A stretch of 12,444 bases of DNA from the NCBI GenBank assembly GCA_036732755.1, contig DAINBU010000133.1:1-12444 (forward strand). The letters are read 5' to 3'. Positions within the stretch are counted from its first letter, which is position 1. Every line of letters starts with the position of its first letter. Of this stretch, positions 5,529 through 12,444 are shown piece after piece. The translations under genes were made by a program, and so were the position numbers. The notes below the pieces were generated by a model that did not search any database, was not told the DNA's origin, and worked only from the letters and a program-made list of their open reading frames with translations. Origin of the DNA: DASRRB01 sp036732755. GTDB taxonomy: Bacteria; Planctomycetota; B15-G4; SIAN01.

Positions 5529-8081
5529 GTGCAGGAAGGGGACGACGGCCGCGAACCGTCACAAGGCGGGTCGCGCGGCGCAACGGACGGCGCGAGCGAC
5601 GGCGTCAGCGCACCCACTCCAGTCGAGGTCGTGACGGAGCCGGCCGAGACGTCGGCGGACGCCGCGGACCTGGTGCGGCGCGGCGACCGCTTCCCGCCGA
5701 ACCTATTCGTGCTCGCGCTGCCGGGCACGGTCGTCTTCCCCGACTTCACCCTGCCGCTCGTGCTGCGCTCGCCGTGGGCCGAGCGCACCGTCACCCAGGC
5801 GGCGAGCCAGTCGGAGTACCTCGGCGTCGCCGTCCTGAAGTCGGCCGACGTGAAGCCGACCGCGCCGGGCCCGGCCGAGCTCCATCCCTACGGCTGCCTC
5901 GTCCGCATCCTGCGCTCGCTGCAGATGCCCGACGGCACGCGCACGCTCCTCGTCCAGGGGATCCGCCGCTTCAAGATCGAGCGCTTCCTGCGGACCGAGC
6001 CCTACCTGATCGCGAAAGTCTCCTACCCCGAGGAGGTGCTCGCGCGCGGCGACGAGATCGAGGCGCTCACGCGCAACGTCCGCCAGCTCCTGCGCCAGAT
6101 CATCGAGAGCTCGACCGGCGGCGAGGCGCAGCAGGAGATGGGCGTCGCCGTCCTGAACATCGAGCGCAAGAGCGCGCTCGCCGACTTCGCCGCCTCCTTC
6201 CTGGTCAAGTCCTACGACGTCCGCTGCGAGCTGCTCGCCGAGCTCGAGATCCAGAAGCGGCTGATGCGCGTCGCCGAGGAGCTGACGCGCGAGCTGCAGA
6301 TGGTCACGCTCGGCAACCGGATCCAGGAGGAGATCCGCAAGAAGATCGAGGAGCGCCAGCAGGAGTTCTTCCTGCGCGAGCAGCTCAAGGCGATCCGCAA
6401 GGAGCTCGGCGAGGACGAGGACGAGCGCGAGCTCGAAGTCGAAGAGCTGAAGAAGCGGATGAAGGAGCTGCCGCTGCCGCCGGCCGCCAAGGAGAAGGCG
6501 CAGGAGGACCTGCGCCGCCTCGCGTCGCTCTCTTCCGACTCGCCCGAGGCATCGGTGCTGCGCGGCTACCTCGACTGGCTCTTCGCGCTGCCGTTCGGGA
6601 AGGAGACGCCCGACACGCACGACCTCGCGGCGGCGCGCAAGATCCTCGATCGCGACCACTACGGCCTCGACGAGATCAAGGAGCGGATGGTCGAGTTCCT
6701 CGCGGTGCGCCAGCGGCTGCCCGCGCACAAGGGGCCGATCCTCTGCCTGCTCGGCCCGCCCGGCGTCGGCAAGACGTCGCTCGGCCGCTCGATCGCGGAG
6801 GCGCTCGGCCGCAAGTTCGTGCGCGTCTCGCTCGGCGGAGTGCGCGACGAAGCGGAGATCCGCGGCCACCGCCGCACCTACGTCGGCGCGCAGCCCGGCC
6901 GCATCGTGCGCGGCATGCGGACCGCGGGCTCGATGAACCCGGTCTTCATGCTCGACGAGATCGACAAGCTCGGCAACGACTTCCGCGGCGACCCCGGCTC
7001 GGCGCTGCTCGAGGCGCTCGACCCCGAGCAGAACAACAGCTTCTCCGACCACTACCTCGAGGCGCCGCTCGACCTCTCCAAGGTCTTCTTCATCTCGACC
7101 GCGAACGAGATCGACCCGATCCCCGCCGCGCTGCGCGACCGCCTCGAGGTGATCGAGCTCGCGGGCTACGTGACCGAGGAGAAGGTCGCGATCGCCGCCG
7201 ACTTCCTCCTGCCGCGCCAGCGCGCCAACCACGGCCTCGCCGCGAAGGACGTGAGGATCACGCGCGGCGCGCTCGCGGCGATCATCCGCCAGCACACGCG
7301 CGAGGCGGGCGTGCGCGGGCTCGAGAAGCAGATCGCGCGCGTCTGCCGGAAGGTCGCGCGCGAGCTCGGAGAGAAGGTGCGCCGGCGCGGGCGGGCGGGC
7401 ACGCCGGTCGTCGTCGACGTCGAGGACCTCCCGAAGTACCTCGGCGCCCCGCGCTTCCCGCCCGACCGGCTCGACCAGCAGCGCCCGCCGGGCGTCGCGA
7501 TCGGGCTGGCCTGGACGCCGGTCGGCGGCGAGGTGCTCGAGATCCAGGCGATGCTGATCCCCGACGCGAGGAAGGGCCTCGAGATCACCGGCATGCTCGG
7601 CGACGTCATGAACGAGTCGGCGCGCATCGCCGTCTCCTACGTGCTCGCCCACCACGCCGAGTTCGGCATCAACGAGCCGGTCCCGAAGGACAAGGGACTC
7701 CACCTGCACGTGCCGTCGGGCGCGGTGCGAAAAGACGGCCCCTCCGCGGGCGTGACGATGGTGACCGCCCTTGTCTCGCTCCTTTCCTACCGGCCGGTGC
7801 GGCCGACCCTCGCCATGACCGGCGAGATCACCCTCACCGGGCAGGTCCTGGCGGTGGGGGGCATCCGCGACAAGGTGCTCGCCGCCAAACGGCTGGGAAT
7901 CCGGGAAGTCGTCGTGCCCGCGGACAATCGGAAGGACGTCGACGAGATCCGGCCGCAGCTGCGCGCCGGCATGAAGTTCCACTTCGTCTCGAAGTACCCG
8001 GAGCTCCTCGCGCTCGCGTTCCGCGGCGCGGCGGCGCGGGGGGCGGCGGCGAACGCGCGGGAGGCGCGGACGAAACGATGA
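5529..8081 (+). CDS. lon: ATP-dependent Lon protease (LonA type)
   Basis: The 850-aa protein has the full LonA order: an N-terminal substrate-binding LON domain from about residue 54 (NLFVLALPGTVVFPD), a coiled-coil connector (about 250-320), an AAA+ module with Walker A GPPGVGKT (409-416) and Walker B VFMLDE (472-477), and a C-terminal protease domain. The catalytic Ser739 sits in KDGPSAG and Lys782 in GGIRDK, 43 residues apart as in E. coli (S679/K722). Lon degrades misfolded and regulatory proteins in the cytoplasm. It is longer than the E. coli enzyme (784 aa) through an acidic, low-complexity N-terminal extension of about 50 residues and a short basic Ala/Arg tail. GTG 5529 is supported by GAAGGAG and by the -10 element upstream. 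Its TGA overlaps the ATG of the next gene (ATGA), so the lipoprotein gene is translationally coupled. Confidence 0.97.
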   Translation: MQEGDDGREPSQGGSRGATDGASDGVSAPTPVEVVTEPAETSADAADLVRRGDRFPPNLFVLALPGTVVFPDFTLPLVLRSPWAERTVTQAASQSEYLGVAVLKSADVKPTAPGPAELHPYGCLVRILRSLQMPDGTRTLLVQGIRRFKIERFLRTEPYLIAKVSYPEEVLARGDEIEALTRNVRQLLRQIIESSTGGEAQQEMGVAVLNIERKSALADFAASFLVKSYDVRCELLAELEIQKRLMRVAEELTRELQMVTLGNRIQEEIRKKIEERQQEFFLREQLKAIRKELGEDEDERELEVEELKKRMKELPLPPAAKEKAQEDLRRLASLSSDSPEASVLRGYLDWLFALPFGKETPDTHDLAAARKILDRDHYGLDEIKERMVEFLAVRQRLPAHKGPILCLLGPPGVGKTSLGRSIAEALGRKFVRVSLGGVRDEAEIRGHRRTYVGAQPGRIVRGMRTAGSMNPVFMLDEIDKLGNDFRGDPGSALLEALDPEQNNSFSDHYLEAPLDLSKVFFISTANEIDPIPAALRDRLEVIELAGYVTEEKVAIAADFLLPRQRANHGLAAKDVRITRGALAAIIRQHTREAGVRGLEKQIARVCRKVARELGEKVRRRGRAGTPVVVDVEDLPKYLGAPRFPPDRLDQQRPPGVAIGLAWTPVGGEVLEIQAMLIPDARKGLEITGMLGDVMNESARIAVSYVLAHHAEFGINEPVPKDKGLHLHVPSGAVRKDGPSAGVTMVTALVSLLSYRPVRPTLAMTGEITLTGQVLAVGGIRDKVLAAKRLGIREVVVPADNRKDVDEIRPQLRAGMKFHFVSKYPELLALAFRGAAARGAAANAREARTKR

Positions 8082-9274
8082 ACCGAACGAACCGATCCGC
8101 AGCGGCGCGGGCGCGAGCCTGCGCGGCGCTCCCGCTCGCCGCGGCGCTGCTCGCCGCCTGTTCCTCCGAGCCGAAGGCGCCGCCGGCGCCGCCCGCGCAG
8201 GCGGCGGCCAAACCGGCGAAGCCGCCGCAGGAAGCGCCGTCGTCGAAGGAGCTGCCGCGTTCCCCCTCCGATCGCAAGCAACGCATGCTCTTCGCGATGG
8301 AGCTCGCGGCGCGGCAGGCGATGCGCGACGCGCGCCGCGACGTGACGAGCATCCGCAAGGATTTCAACGACCGCGTCGACCTGCTGCCGCTCCCCTCGAT
8401 GCTGAGCGTGACCGACGACTCGCTCGGCATCTTCGGCCAGGCCGACCGCGACGCGCGCGCCAAGGCGGTCCTCGCCGCGCAGGCCGAGACCGTGGCGCGC
8501 CTGAAGGGCCTCCTCGCGCACTACGAGAAGGCGCTCTGGACCCTCGCGACCGAGGCGGGCCGGCTCGAGTCGGGCCAGGAGCTCGGCACGCGCTCGGGCT
8601 ACCAGGAGCTCGACGACAAGGTCGAGGCGGCGATGCTGCAGATCGCGCGCCTCGCCGACGTCGAGGGGATCGAGCAGCTCGCGACGCTGCGCACCTACGA
8701 CCACGTCGGCCTCGACCGCGAGGTCCGCGAGGAGCTCGCCGGCAAGGGGATCCTCTCCCTCTACAAGTCGCAGCCGGTGAACGGGCTGTTCGAGCGGGGC
8801 CAGGAGGGTCAGGCGGTCGTGCTCGTCTTCCAGCGCGACGGCCTCGAGCCGACCGTCCCGCTCGCGTGGGTGCAGGCGGTGCGCCACGTCGTGCAGCGCG
8901 CCGGCATCGTGGTCGCCTCGACGCCGTGGGCGATCGACCCCGACACCCCGAAGAAGGACGGCATCGTCGGCGTCGCGACCGAGGTCGTCTCCACCAAGTA
9001 CTTCGTGAGCGTCGAGGCGCGCCCGGCCGTCGACCGCGGCGCTCCCGGCTTCGAGAACCTGCACGACCACGTCGTCCTGACCGAGTACCGGACCGCGCTG
9101 CGGCGCGAGGACACGAAGGAGACGATCGCGACGCTGGGCTGGCAGGTGCGCTGGATCGTCGACTTCCAGGGCACGATGCGCGTCCTGGTCGAGCGCAGCG
9201 ACCTGATGCTCGTCGACGATCCGGTCCTGCCCGGACTGCTGAAGAAGCCGGCGGCTCAGCGCACCGGCTCGTGA
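8078..9274 (+). CDS. lipoprotein of unknown function, coupled to lon
   Basis: The 398-aa protein starts with a signal peptide (NRTNR, hydrophobic ALPLAAALLAAC) ending in a lipobox with Cys28, so the mature protein is likely lipid-anchored in a membrane facing the periplasm. A Pro/Ala/Lys-rich linker (31-64) follows, then a mostly helical region (about 65-225), which may form coiled coils, and a region with beta-strand character (about 245-385, for example GQAVVLVFQRDG and KYFVSVEARP). I recognise no family and see no catalytic motif. Its ATG overlaps the lon stop (ATGA, four bases), so it is translated together with lon. The ribosome site is weak (GGGAGG about 13 bases upstream), which fits coupling. 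The 3' end overlaps the convergent glycosyltransferase gene by 19 bases. Confidence 0.82.
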   Translation: MNRTNRSAAARARACAALPLAAALLAACSSEPKAPPAPPAQAAAKPAKPPQEAPSSKELPRSPSDRKQRMLFAMELAARQAMRDARRDVTSIRKDFNDRVDLLPLPSMLSVTDDSLGIFGQADRDARAKAVLAAQAETVARLKGLLAHYEKALWTLATEAGRLESGQELGTRSGYQELDDKVEAAMLQIARLADVEGIEQLATLRTYDHVGLDREVREELAGKGILSLYKSQPVNGLFERGQEGQAVVLVFQRDGLEPTVPLAWVQAVRHVVQRAGIVVASTPWAIDPDTPKKDGIVGVATEVVSTKYFVSVEARPAVDRGAPGFENLHDHVVLTEYRTALRREDTKETIATLGWQVRWIVDFQGTMRVLVERSDLMLVDDPVLPGLLKKPAAQRTGS

Positions 9275-10365
9275 CCGCCCGTGCCGGCCGGCGCCGGCGC
9301 CGCGAGCAGCCGCGCCGCCGCCTCGAAGACGTGGCCGACGCCGATCTCTTCCATGCAGAGGACGTCGGGGCAGGTGCGCCGCGTGCAGGGGCTGCACGGC
9401 AGCCAGACGTGGACGAGGCGGCGCGGTGCGAAGCGCGGCCCGTAGATCTCCGGGTCCTTGGGACCGTAGAGGCCGACGACCGGGACGCCGAGGAAGGCGG
9501 CGAGGTGGAGCGCCGCCGAGTCGCTCGCGACGACGACGCGCGCGCCCTCCTGCAGCGCCGCGAGGTCGGCGAGGCTGCCGAGCCGCGGCGTCGCCGCGCC
9601 GCCCGCTTCCTTCATCCCGGCGGCGATCGAGCGCGCGAGCTCCTCCTCGCCCGGTCCCCACGTCACCAGCACGCGCAGCCCCAGCCGCTTCCGCAGCAGG
9701 TCGGCGAGGTGGGAGAAGCGGTCGGGGCGCCAGCGCTTGATGCTGCCGAACTTCGACGTGCCGGGGTGGAGGATGGCGTACGGCTCGCTCCCGAAGCCGA
9801 GCTCGGCGCGGACGCCCTCCGCGAAGGCGCGGCTCGCGGGCGGGATCGCGAGCGGCGGGCAGGGCGCCTCGTCGGGCAGCGACGGCTCGACGGCGCGCGC
9901 CAGCGCGAGCGCGCGGTCGATGCGGTGGCGCGCGTCGGCGGGGAGGCGCACCGTCTCGTGGACGAAGAGATCGCTCCCCTCGCGCCGGTGCGAACGGTGG
10001 TAGCCGATCTTGCGGGCCCCGCGGGAGAGCCACGCGTGCAGCCCCGACTTCCAGTTGCCGTGGAAGTCGAGCACGAAGTCGTAGCGCTCGCGCCGCAGCG
10101 CACCGAGGTGGCGCGCCGCCGCCGCCGCGGCCCGCGGCCAGCGCAGCGGCCGGCGGCCGTCGCGCGCGAGCCCGGCCCGCTCCCAGACGACCACGCGCCG
10201 CAGCCCGCCGTACATCCCGAGCAGGGCGGCGGCGCGCTCCTCGACGAGCCAGTCGATCTCGGCGTCGGGGTGGGCGAGCTTGAGCGCGTGCACCGCAGGC
10301 AGGGTGAAGAGCACGTCGCCGAGCGCGCTCAGGCGGATGACGAGGATCTTCGCGTGCGCCATCAT
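9256..10365 (-). CDS. family 9 glycosyltransferase (heptosyltransferase type)
   Basis: The 369-aa protein opens with AKILVIRLSALGDVLFTLPA, the hallmark of the ADP-heptose:LPS heptosyltransferase family (GT9), with the conserved Asp of 'GD'. The C-terminal donor-site block VASDSAALHLAAFLGVPVVG followed by LYGPKDP is typical. Near the end a Cys cluster (CSPC, CTRRTC, LCM) matches the 'CxPC...C...CM' tail seen in many GT9 members. These enzymes add heptose or another sugar to the inner LPS core on the cytoplasmic face. ATG 10365 is chosen because homology begins just after it; ATG 10362 is equally possible. Neither has a ribosome site. An in-frame ATG at 10392 has AGGGG seven bases upstream but lies inside a repeat arm, adding MIRVSLRRP. 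The divergent neighbour across the repeat is a Kdo-kinase-like gene, consistent with an LPS role. Confidence 0.88.
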   Translation of the reverse strand: MMAHAKILVIRLSALGDVLFTLPAVHALKLAHPDAEIDWLVEERAAALLGMYGGLRRVVVWERAGLARDGRRPLRWPRAAAAAARHLGALRRERYDFVLDFHGNWKSGLHAWLSRGARKIGYHRSHRREGSDLFVHETVRLPADARHRIDRALALARAVEPSLPDEAPCPPLAIPPASRAFAEGVRAELGFGSEPYAILHPGTSKFGSIKRWRPDRFSHLADLLRKRLGLRVLVTWGPGEEELARSIAAGMKEAGGAATPRLGSLADLAALQEGARVVVASDSAALHLAAFLGVPVVGLYGPKDPEIYGPRFAPRRLVHVWLPCSPCTRRTCPDVLCMEEIGVGHVFEAAARLLAAPAPAGTGGHEPVR

Positions 10366-10381
10366 GGGCCGCCGCAGGCTA

Positions 10382-10403
10382 ACCCGGATCATTCACGAAC
10401 CCC
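10382..10403 (+). repeat. left terminal inverted repeat
   Basis: This arm begins ACCCGGATCATTCACG and pairs with the right arm with a single mismatch. Read outward (minus strand) it contains GTGAATGATCCGGGT, including an ATG in frame with the glycosyltransferase. Confidence 0.85.
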
Positions 10404-10440
10404 TACTGCGGCTTGGTCGGTTCGCCCAGGACGAGAACGC

Positions 10441-10466
10441 GTGCAGGCCTGCTTCGCAGCCTGCAC
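10441..10466. repeat. internal hairpin 1 of the element
   Basis: GTGCAGGCCTGC, loop TTC, GCAGCCTGCAC: eleven pairs with one bulged C. Likely part of the element's secondary structure in DNA or RNA. Confidence 0.75.
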
Positions 10467-10494
10467 GACGTCGGAAACGCGCGTTCCTTCCTCA

Positions 10495-10512
10495 GCGGGT
10501 CTTCAGACCCGC
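10495..10512. repeat. internal hairpin 2 of the element
   Basis: GCGGGTCT and AGACCCGC are perfect complements around a TC centre, in practice a 7-bp stem with a TTCA loop. No T run follows, so it is not a standard terminator. Confidence 0.8.
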
Positions 10513-10570
10513 ATCGTCGGAGCCGCGCATTCCCTCCTCGTCCCGGACGAACATCCCGGCGCCTCGCTAC

Positions 10571-10592
10571 GGGGCTCGTGAATGATCCGGGT
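10571..10592 (-). repeat. right terminal inverted repeat
   Basis: This arm reads GGGGCTCGTGAATGATCC and onward on the + strand, the reverse complement of the left arm except at one base. It ends 18 bases before the ATG of the Kdo-kinase-like gene. Confidence 0.85.
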
Positions 10593-10614
10593 CCACCGAC
10601 CGGGAGAGGCATGA
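10582..10614 (+). other. possible 10-codon leader peptide MIRVHRPGEA
   Basis: An ATG inside the right repeat arm (10582-10584), with GGGG seven bases upstream (10571-10574), opens a frame of ten codons. It ends in a TGA (10612-10614) overlapping the ATG of the kinase gene as ATGA. This could be a coupled leader for the kinase or simply chance; no independent evidence of translation is visible. Confidence 0.2.
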
Positions 10615-11435
10615 GCGAGCGGCGTTCGCAGGACGGGCGGGTGCGGCTGGTCGCCGACGAGGCGCGGCTCGACGCGCTCGCCGGCCTCGGCCTGCTCGAC
10701 GACGTCCCGATCGAGCGCGTGCGCGGCGCGACGCCGGCGGAGTTCGGCGGGAGCGGCCGCGGCGGCGCGGTGAGGCTCGCGCTCGGCGACGCGACCGTCG
10801 TGGTGAAGACGCTGCGGCGCGGCGGGCTCCCGGGCCGGCTGCTCGGCGCGGGGCTCGGCGCGTGGTTCTTCGGCGCGCGCCGCGTGCTCGACGCGGTCGC
10901 GCTCGCGCAGCGCCTCCTCGAACGCGGCGCGACGACGGCGCGCCCCGCCTTCGCGCGCATCCGCCGCGGCGCGCTGCCGGGCTTCCGCCGGCTCGAGCTC
11001 GCGACCGACGAGGTCGCGGGGGCGCGCGACGCCGCGGCGTTCTTTGCGTCGGCGCCGCCGCCCGCGGCGCGGAGGGCGGCGCTCCGCGCGTGCGGCGCCG
11101 CCGTCCACGCGCTCCACGAGGCGAGCGTGCGCCACGCCGACCTGAACCTCGGCAACCTGCTCGTCGCGGACGGGCGCGCCCTCGTGATCGACCTCGAGCG
11201 CTCGACGACGCCGGCGCCGCTCACGCCGGACGACCGCGTCGCGAACCTCGCGCGGCTGCTGCGCTCGGCGGAGAAGCTCGGCCTGCTCGGGACGGCGCTC
11301 TCGCGCAGCGACCTGCTGCGCTTCCTGCACGCCTACGAGGGCGGCGCGCGCCGCGAGCTCTACGCGGCGGTCGCGCGGCGCCGCCGCGCCGGCGCCTGGC
11401 ACCGCCTCGGCTGGCGGCTGTTCGGCCGCGGCTGA
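10611..11435 (+). CDS. Kdo-kinase-like (lipopolysaccharide kinase family) protein
   Basis: The 274-aa protein has the eukaryotic-like kinase core of the Kdo/Waa kinase family. A nucleotide-binding strand VVVKTLRRGG carries Lys66, followed by a KdkA-like segment (GGLPGRLLG, WFFGARRVL, LLERGATTARPAFA). The catalytic loop is HADLNLGNLL (His175, Asp177, Asn182) and the metal-binding motif is VIDLERS (Asp194). KdkA phosphorylates Kdo on lipid A-core at the cytoplasmic side of the inner membrane. All core residues appear present, so activity is plausible. The C-terminus is Arg-rich. Start at ATG 10611, with GGGAG four bases upstream. The repeat element ends just before it, so its promoter must lie in or beyond that element. 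Facing the GT9 gene supports an LPS-core role; phosphorylation of another sugar is possible. Confidence 0.82.
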   Translation: MSERRSQDGRVRLVADEARLDALAGLGLLDDVPIERVRGATPAEFGGSGRGGAVRLALGDATVVVKTLRRGGLPGRLLGAGLGAWFFGARRVLDAVALAQRLLERGATTARPAFARIRRGALPGFRRLELATDEVAGARDAAAFFASAPPPAARRAALRACGAAVHALHEASVRHADLNLGNLLVADGRALVIDLERSTTPAPLTPDDRVANLARLLRSAEKLGLLGTALSRSDLLRFLHAYEGGARRELYAAVARRRRAGAWHRLGWRLFGRG

Positions 11436-11447
11436 GCGGGCCCGCCG

Positions 11448-12444
11448 TCAGGGGCCGCGCACGCGCTGCGGGTTGTTCTCGTTCGTGTCCCACCACGCGC
11501 GCCACTCGACGTAGTCCTTCTTCGACTCGCCGGTGAGCCGCATGAGCGAGCGCTGGCACTCGAAGAAGAGCAGGTAGTGGTTGACGTGGAGCCCCTCGAT
11601 CAGGGCGTCGATCGCGTCCCAGTTGCCGATGCGGCCGAGCTCCATCGCGGCGCACGCCTGTACCAGCGGCATCGGGTCCTTGCGCAGGATGTTGAGCAGC
11701 GCCGGCTGCGTGTTGGGGTCGTGCACGCGCACCAGCGCCTTGATCGCGTGGAGGCGCACCTTGTGGCTCGGGTCGGAGAGCGCCGAGTAGAGCGGCCCGA
11801 CCACCAGCGGCGCGTCGGCCTCGGTCACGATCGCGGCGAGCGCGAGCGCCGCGTTCGCGCGCACGTCCTCGGCGTGGTGCGTCACCATCAGCTCGACGAG
11901 CACGTCGCGCGGCGTCTCGGGCGACGCGATGCGGCCGATCGAGAGCAGCGCGTTCATGACGATCTGGTCGTTGCCCGAGTCGAGCGCCGCGAGCAGCGGC
12001 GCGACCGCACGCGAATGGAGGACGGGATAGTTCGGGTTGCCGCCCGGCTCGTCGGGCGCGGGGATGCGGGAGAAGCCGAGCGCCGCCGCCGCGACGATCT
12101 TGTGCTCGGGGTCCCGGCCGTGCTCGAGCTCGTCGAGGATCGCGTCGAAGTTGATGTAGACCTGCCGCGTCAGCGCCTGCTCGATGCTGTCGCGCTGCGA
12201 GATGTCGCCGACCTCGGTCGAAGTGGTGAGCCGCCGCCACGTGCGCAGGTTCTGGTCGAGCGACATGAACAGCGTGCCGCGCTCCGCGATCTTCCCGGCG
12301 TTGGGGTCGGACTTCTTGAGCCAGGCGTGCTCCTGCTGCTCCTTGGGGGTGAGCGGCACGGTGTCGGGCCCTTGGCAGCCGGCGAGCGCGACGGCGGCGA
12401 CGGCCGCGACGGAAACGCGGAGCGGGCCGGCGCGGCCGGCGGCG
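11448..12444 (-). CDS. HEAT-repeat lipoprotein, 5' end outside window
   Basis: The frame stays open to the window edge. Upstream of a GTG at 12359, codons read AAGRAGPLRVSVAAVAAVAL then AGCQGPDTV, a hydrophobic signal with a lipobox whose Cys is at 12377-12375. The true start is therefore past 12444 and the mature protein, about 309 aa, is lipid-anchored. About six HEAT-type repeats are visible, for example HKIVAAAALGFSRI, NDQIVMNALLSIGRI, EDVRANAALALAAIV, HKVRLHAIKALVRV, MPLVQACAAMELGRI and YLLFFECQRSLMRL. HEAT repeats form helical solenoids that bind other proteins. The C-terminus (YVEWRAWWDTNENNP) has a Trp-rich cap often seen after such repeats. The stop is 12 bases from the stop of the convergent kinase gene. 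Partner and role unknown; periplasmic scaffold is an inference. Confidence 0.85.
   Translation of the reverse strand, partial: AAGRAGPLRVSVAAVAAVALAGCQGPDTVPLTPKEQQEHAWLKKSDPNAGKIAERGTLFMSLDQNLRTWRRLTTSTEVGDISQRDSIEQALTRQVYINFDAILDELEHGRDPEHKIVAAAALGFSRIPAPDEPGGNPNYPVLHSRAVAPLLAALDSGNDQIVMNALLSIGRIASPETPRDVLVELMVTHHAEDVRANAALALAAIVTEADAPLVVGPLYSALSDPSHKVRLHAIKALVRVHDPNTQPALLNILRKDPMPLVQACAAMELGRIGNWDAIDALIEGLHVNHYLLFFECQRSLMRLTGESKKDYVEWRAWWDTNENNPQRVRGP

Larger units (their letters stand above)
10382..10592. mobile_element. MITE-like element with 22-bp terminal inverted repeats
   Basis: Arms at 10382-10403 and 10571-10592 match in 21 of 22 positions when one is reverse-complemented. A second inner pair (10420-10435 with 10537-10552) matches 14 of 16. 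Between them are a near-perfect hairpin (10441-10466), a 10-base palindrome AACGCGCGTT (10476-10485), a perfect hairpin (10495-10512) and two related direct copies (10478-10493 and 10524-10539, 14/16). No open frame looks coding. By my count the 211 bases are about 66% G+C, lower than the flanking genes. This is the make-up of a miniature inverted-repeat element or a large REP-type unit. I see no clear target-site duplication. Alternative: a structured RNA or bidirectional control region. Confidence 0.65.

Noticed and set aside
5703..7982. 759-codon open frame antisense to lon
   Set aside because: It is the mirror of an intact lon gene in GC-rich DNA; composition is Arg/Leu/Asp-rich with no recognisable motif, as expected of a shadow frame.
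7787..10033. 748-codon minus-strand open frame across lon, the lipoprotein and the glycosyltransferase
   Set aside because: It runs through three genes with clear family or signal features in other frames; no domain is visible in its translation.
10382..10592. CRISPR array or tRNA
   Set aside because: There are no regularly spaced identical repeats with unique spacers and no cloverleaf; the repeats are inverted and nested.
10413..10610. Long open frame extending the kinase gene upstream through the repeat element
   Set aside because: Family similarity begins well inside ATG 10611, a ribosome site precedes that ATG, and the upstream codons are repeat sequence.
11436..11445. Palindrome GCGGGCCCGC between convergent stops as a terminator
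   Set aside because: It has no loop and no T run; chance palindromes of this kind are common at this base composition.
12357..12359. GTG as the start of the HEAT-repeat protein
   Set aside because: The frame continues upstream with a hydrophobic signal and lipobox, so the real start is outside the window.

Overview
The window is a piece of a very GC-rich bacterial chromosome (roughly three quarters G+C by eye). Coding density is high, with short gaps, overlapping stop/start codons and two GTG starts. The set of genes points to a diderm, LPS-making bacterium: a family-9 (heptosyltransferase-type) glycosyltransferase, a Kdo-kinase-like protein and two lipoproteins with clear lipoboxes. HEAT-repeat lipoproteins, carboxypeptidase-regulatory-like membrane proteins and the unusual 'DEAGLGPTLGPL' RNase HII variant make me lean to Planctomycetota or a Myxococcota/Deltaproteobacteria-like lineage, but nothing here fixes the phylum.

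Layout. 1-151 (+) is the C-terminal end of a YebC/TACO1-family protein. 379-1470 (+) is a REC-GGDEF protein whose receiver and cyclase sites are both destroyed but whose RxxD inhibitory site is kept. 1485-2890 (-) is a two-gene operon, an enlarged RNase HII-like protein followed by a DUF309 protein, joined by a TGATG stop/start overlap. 2975-3355 (+) is a stand-alone receiver-like protein that also lacks the phosphorylatable Asp. 3356-3639 has no gene but carries strong nested hairpins between convergent genes, probably a two-way terminator. 3640-5337 (-) holds a membrane-anchored protein with three beta-sandwich repeats and then a FabZ-like hotdog dehydratase. 5338-5528 is a divergent promoter region. 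5529-9274 (+) is lon, coupled by ATGA to an unrecognised lipoprotein gene. 9256-10365 (-) is a glycosyltransferase. 10382-10592 is a small non-coding element with 22-bp terminal inverted repeats and internal hairpins. 10611-11435 (+) is a Kdo-kinase-like gene. 11448-12444 (-) is a HEAT-repeat lipoprotein whose start lies beyond the window.

How the parts fit. The glycosyltransferase and the kinase are divergent and probably both act on the LPS core/inner sugars. The small inverted-repeat element fills the whole space between them, so it must carry or replace their promoters, and both of its ends carry an outward-facing ATG. Lon is a conserved housekeeping protease; its coupling to an unknown lipoprotein is the less expected part. 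The two degenerate receiver proteins suggest signalling by binding rather than by phosphotransfer.

The most notable candidates for follow-up are the catalytically dead GGDEF protein with an intact I-site, the RNase HII-like/DUF309 pair, and the MITE-like element at 10382-10592. I see no CRISPR array, tRNA, rRNA, prophage or complete insertion sequence.
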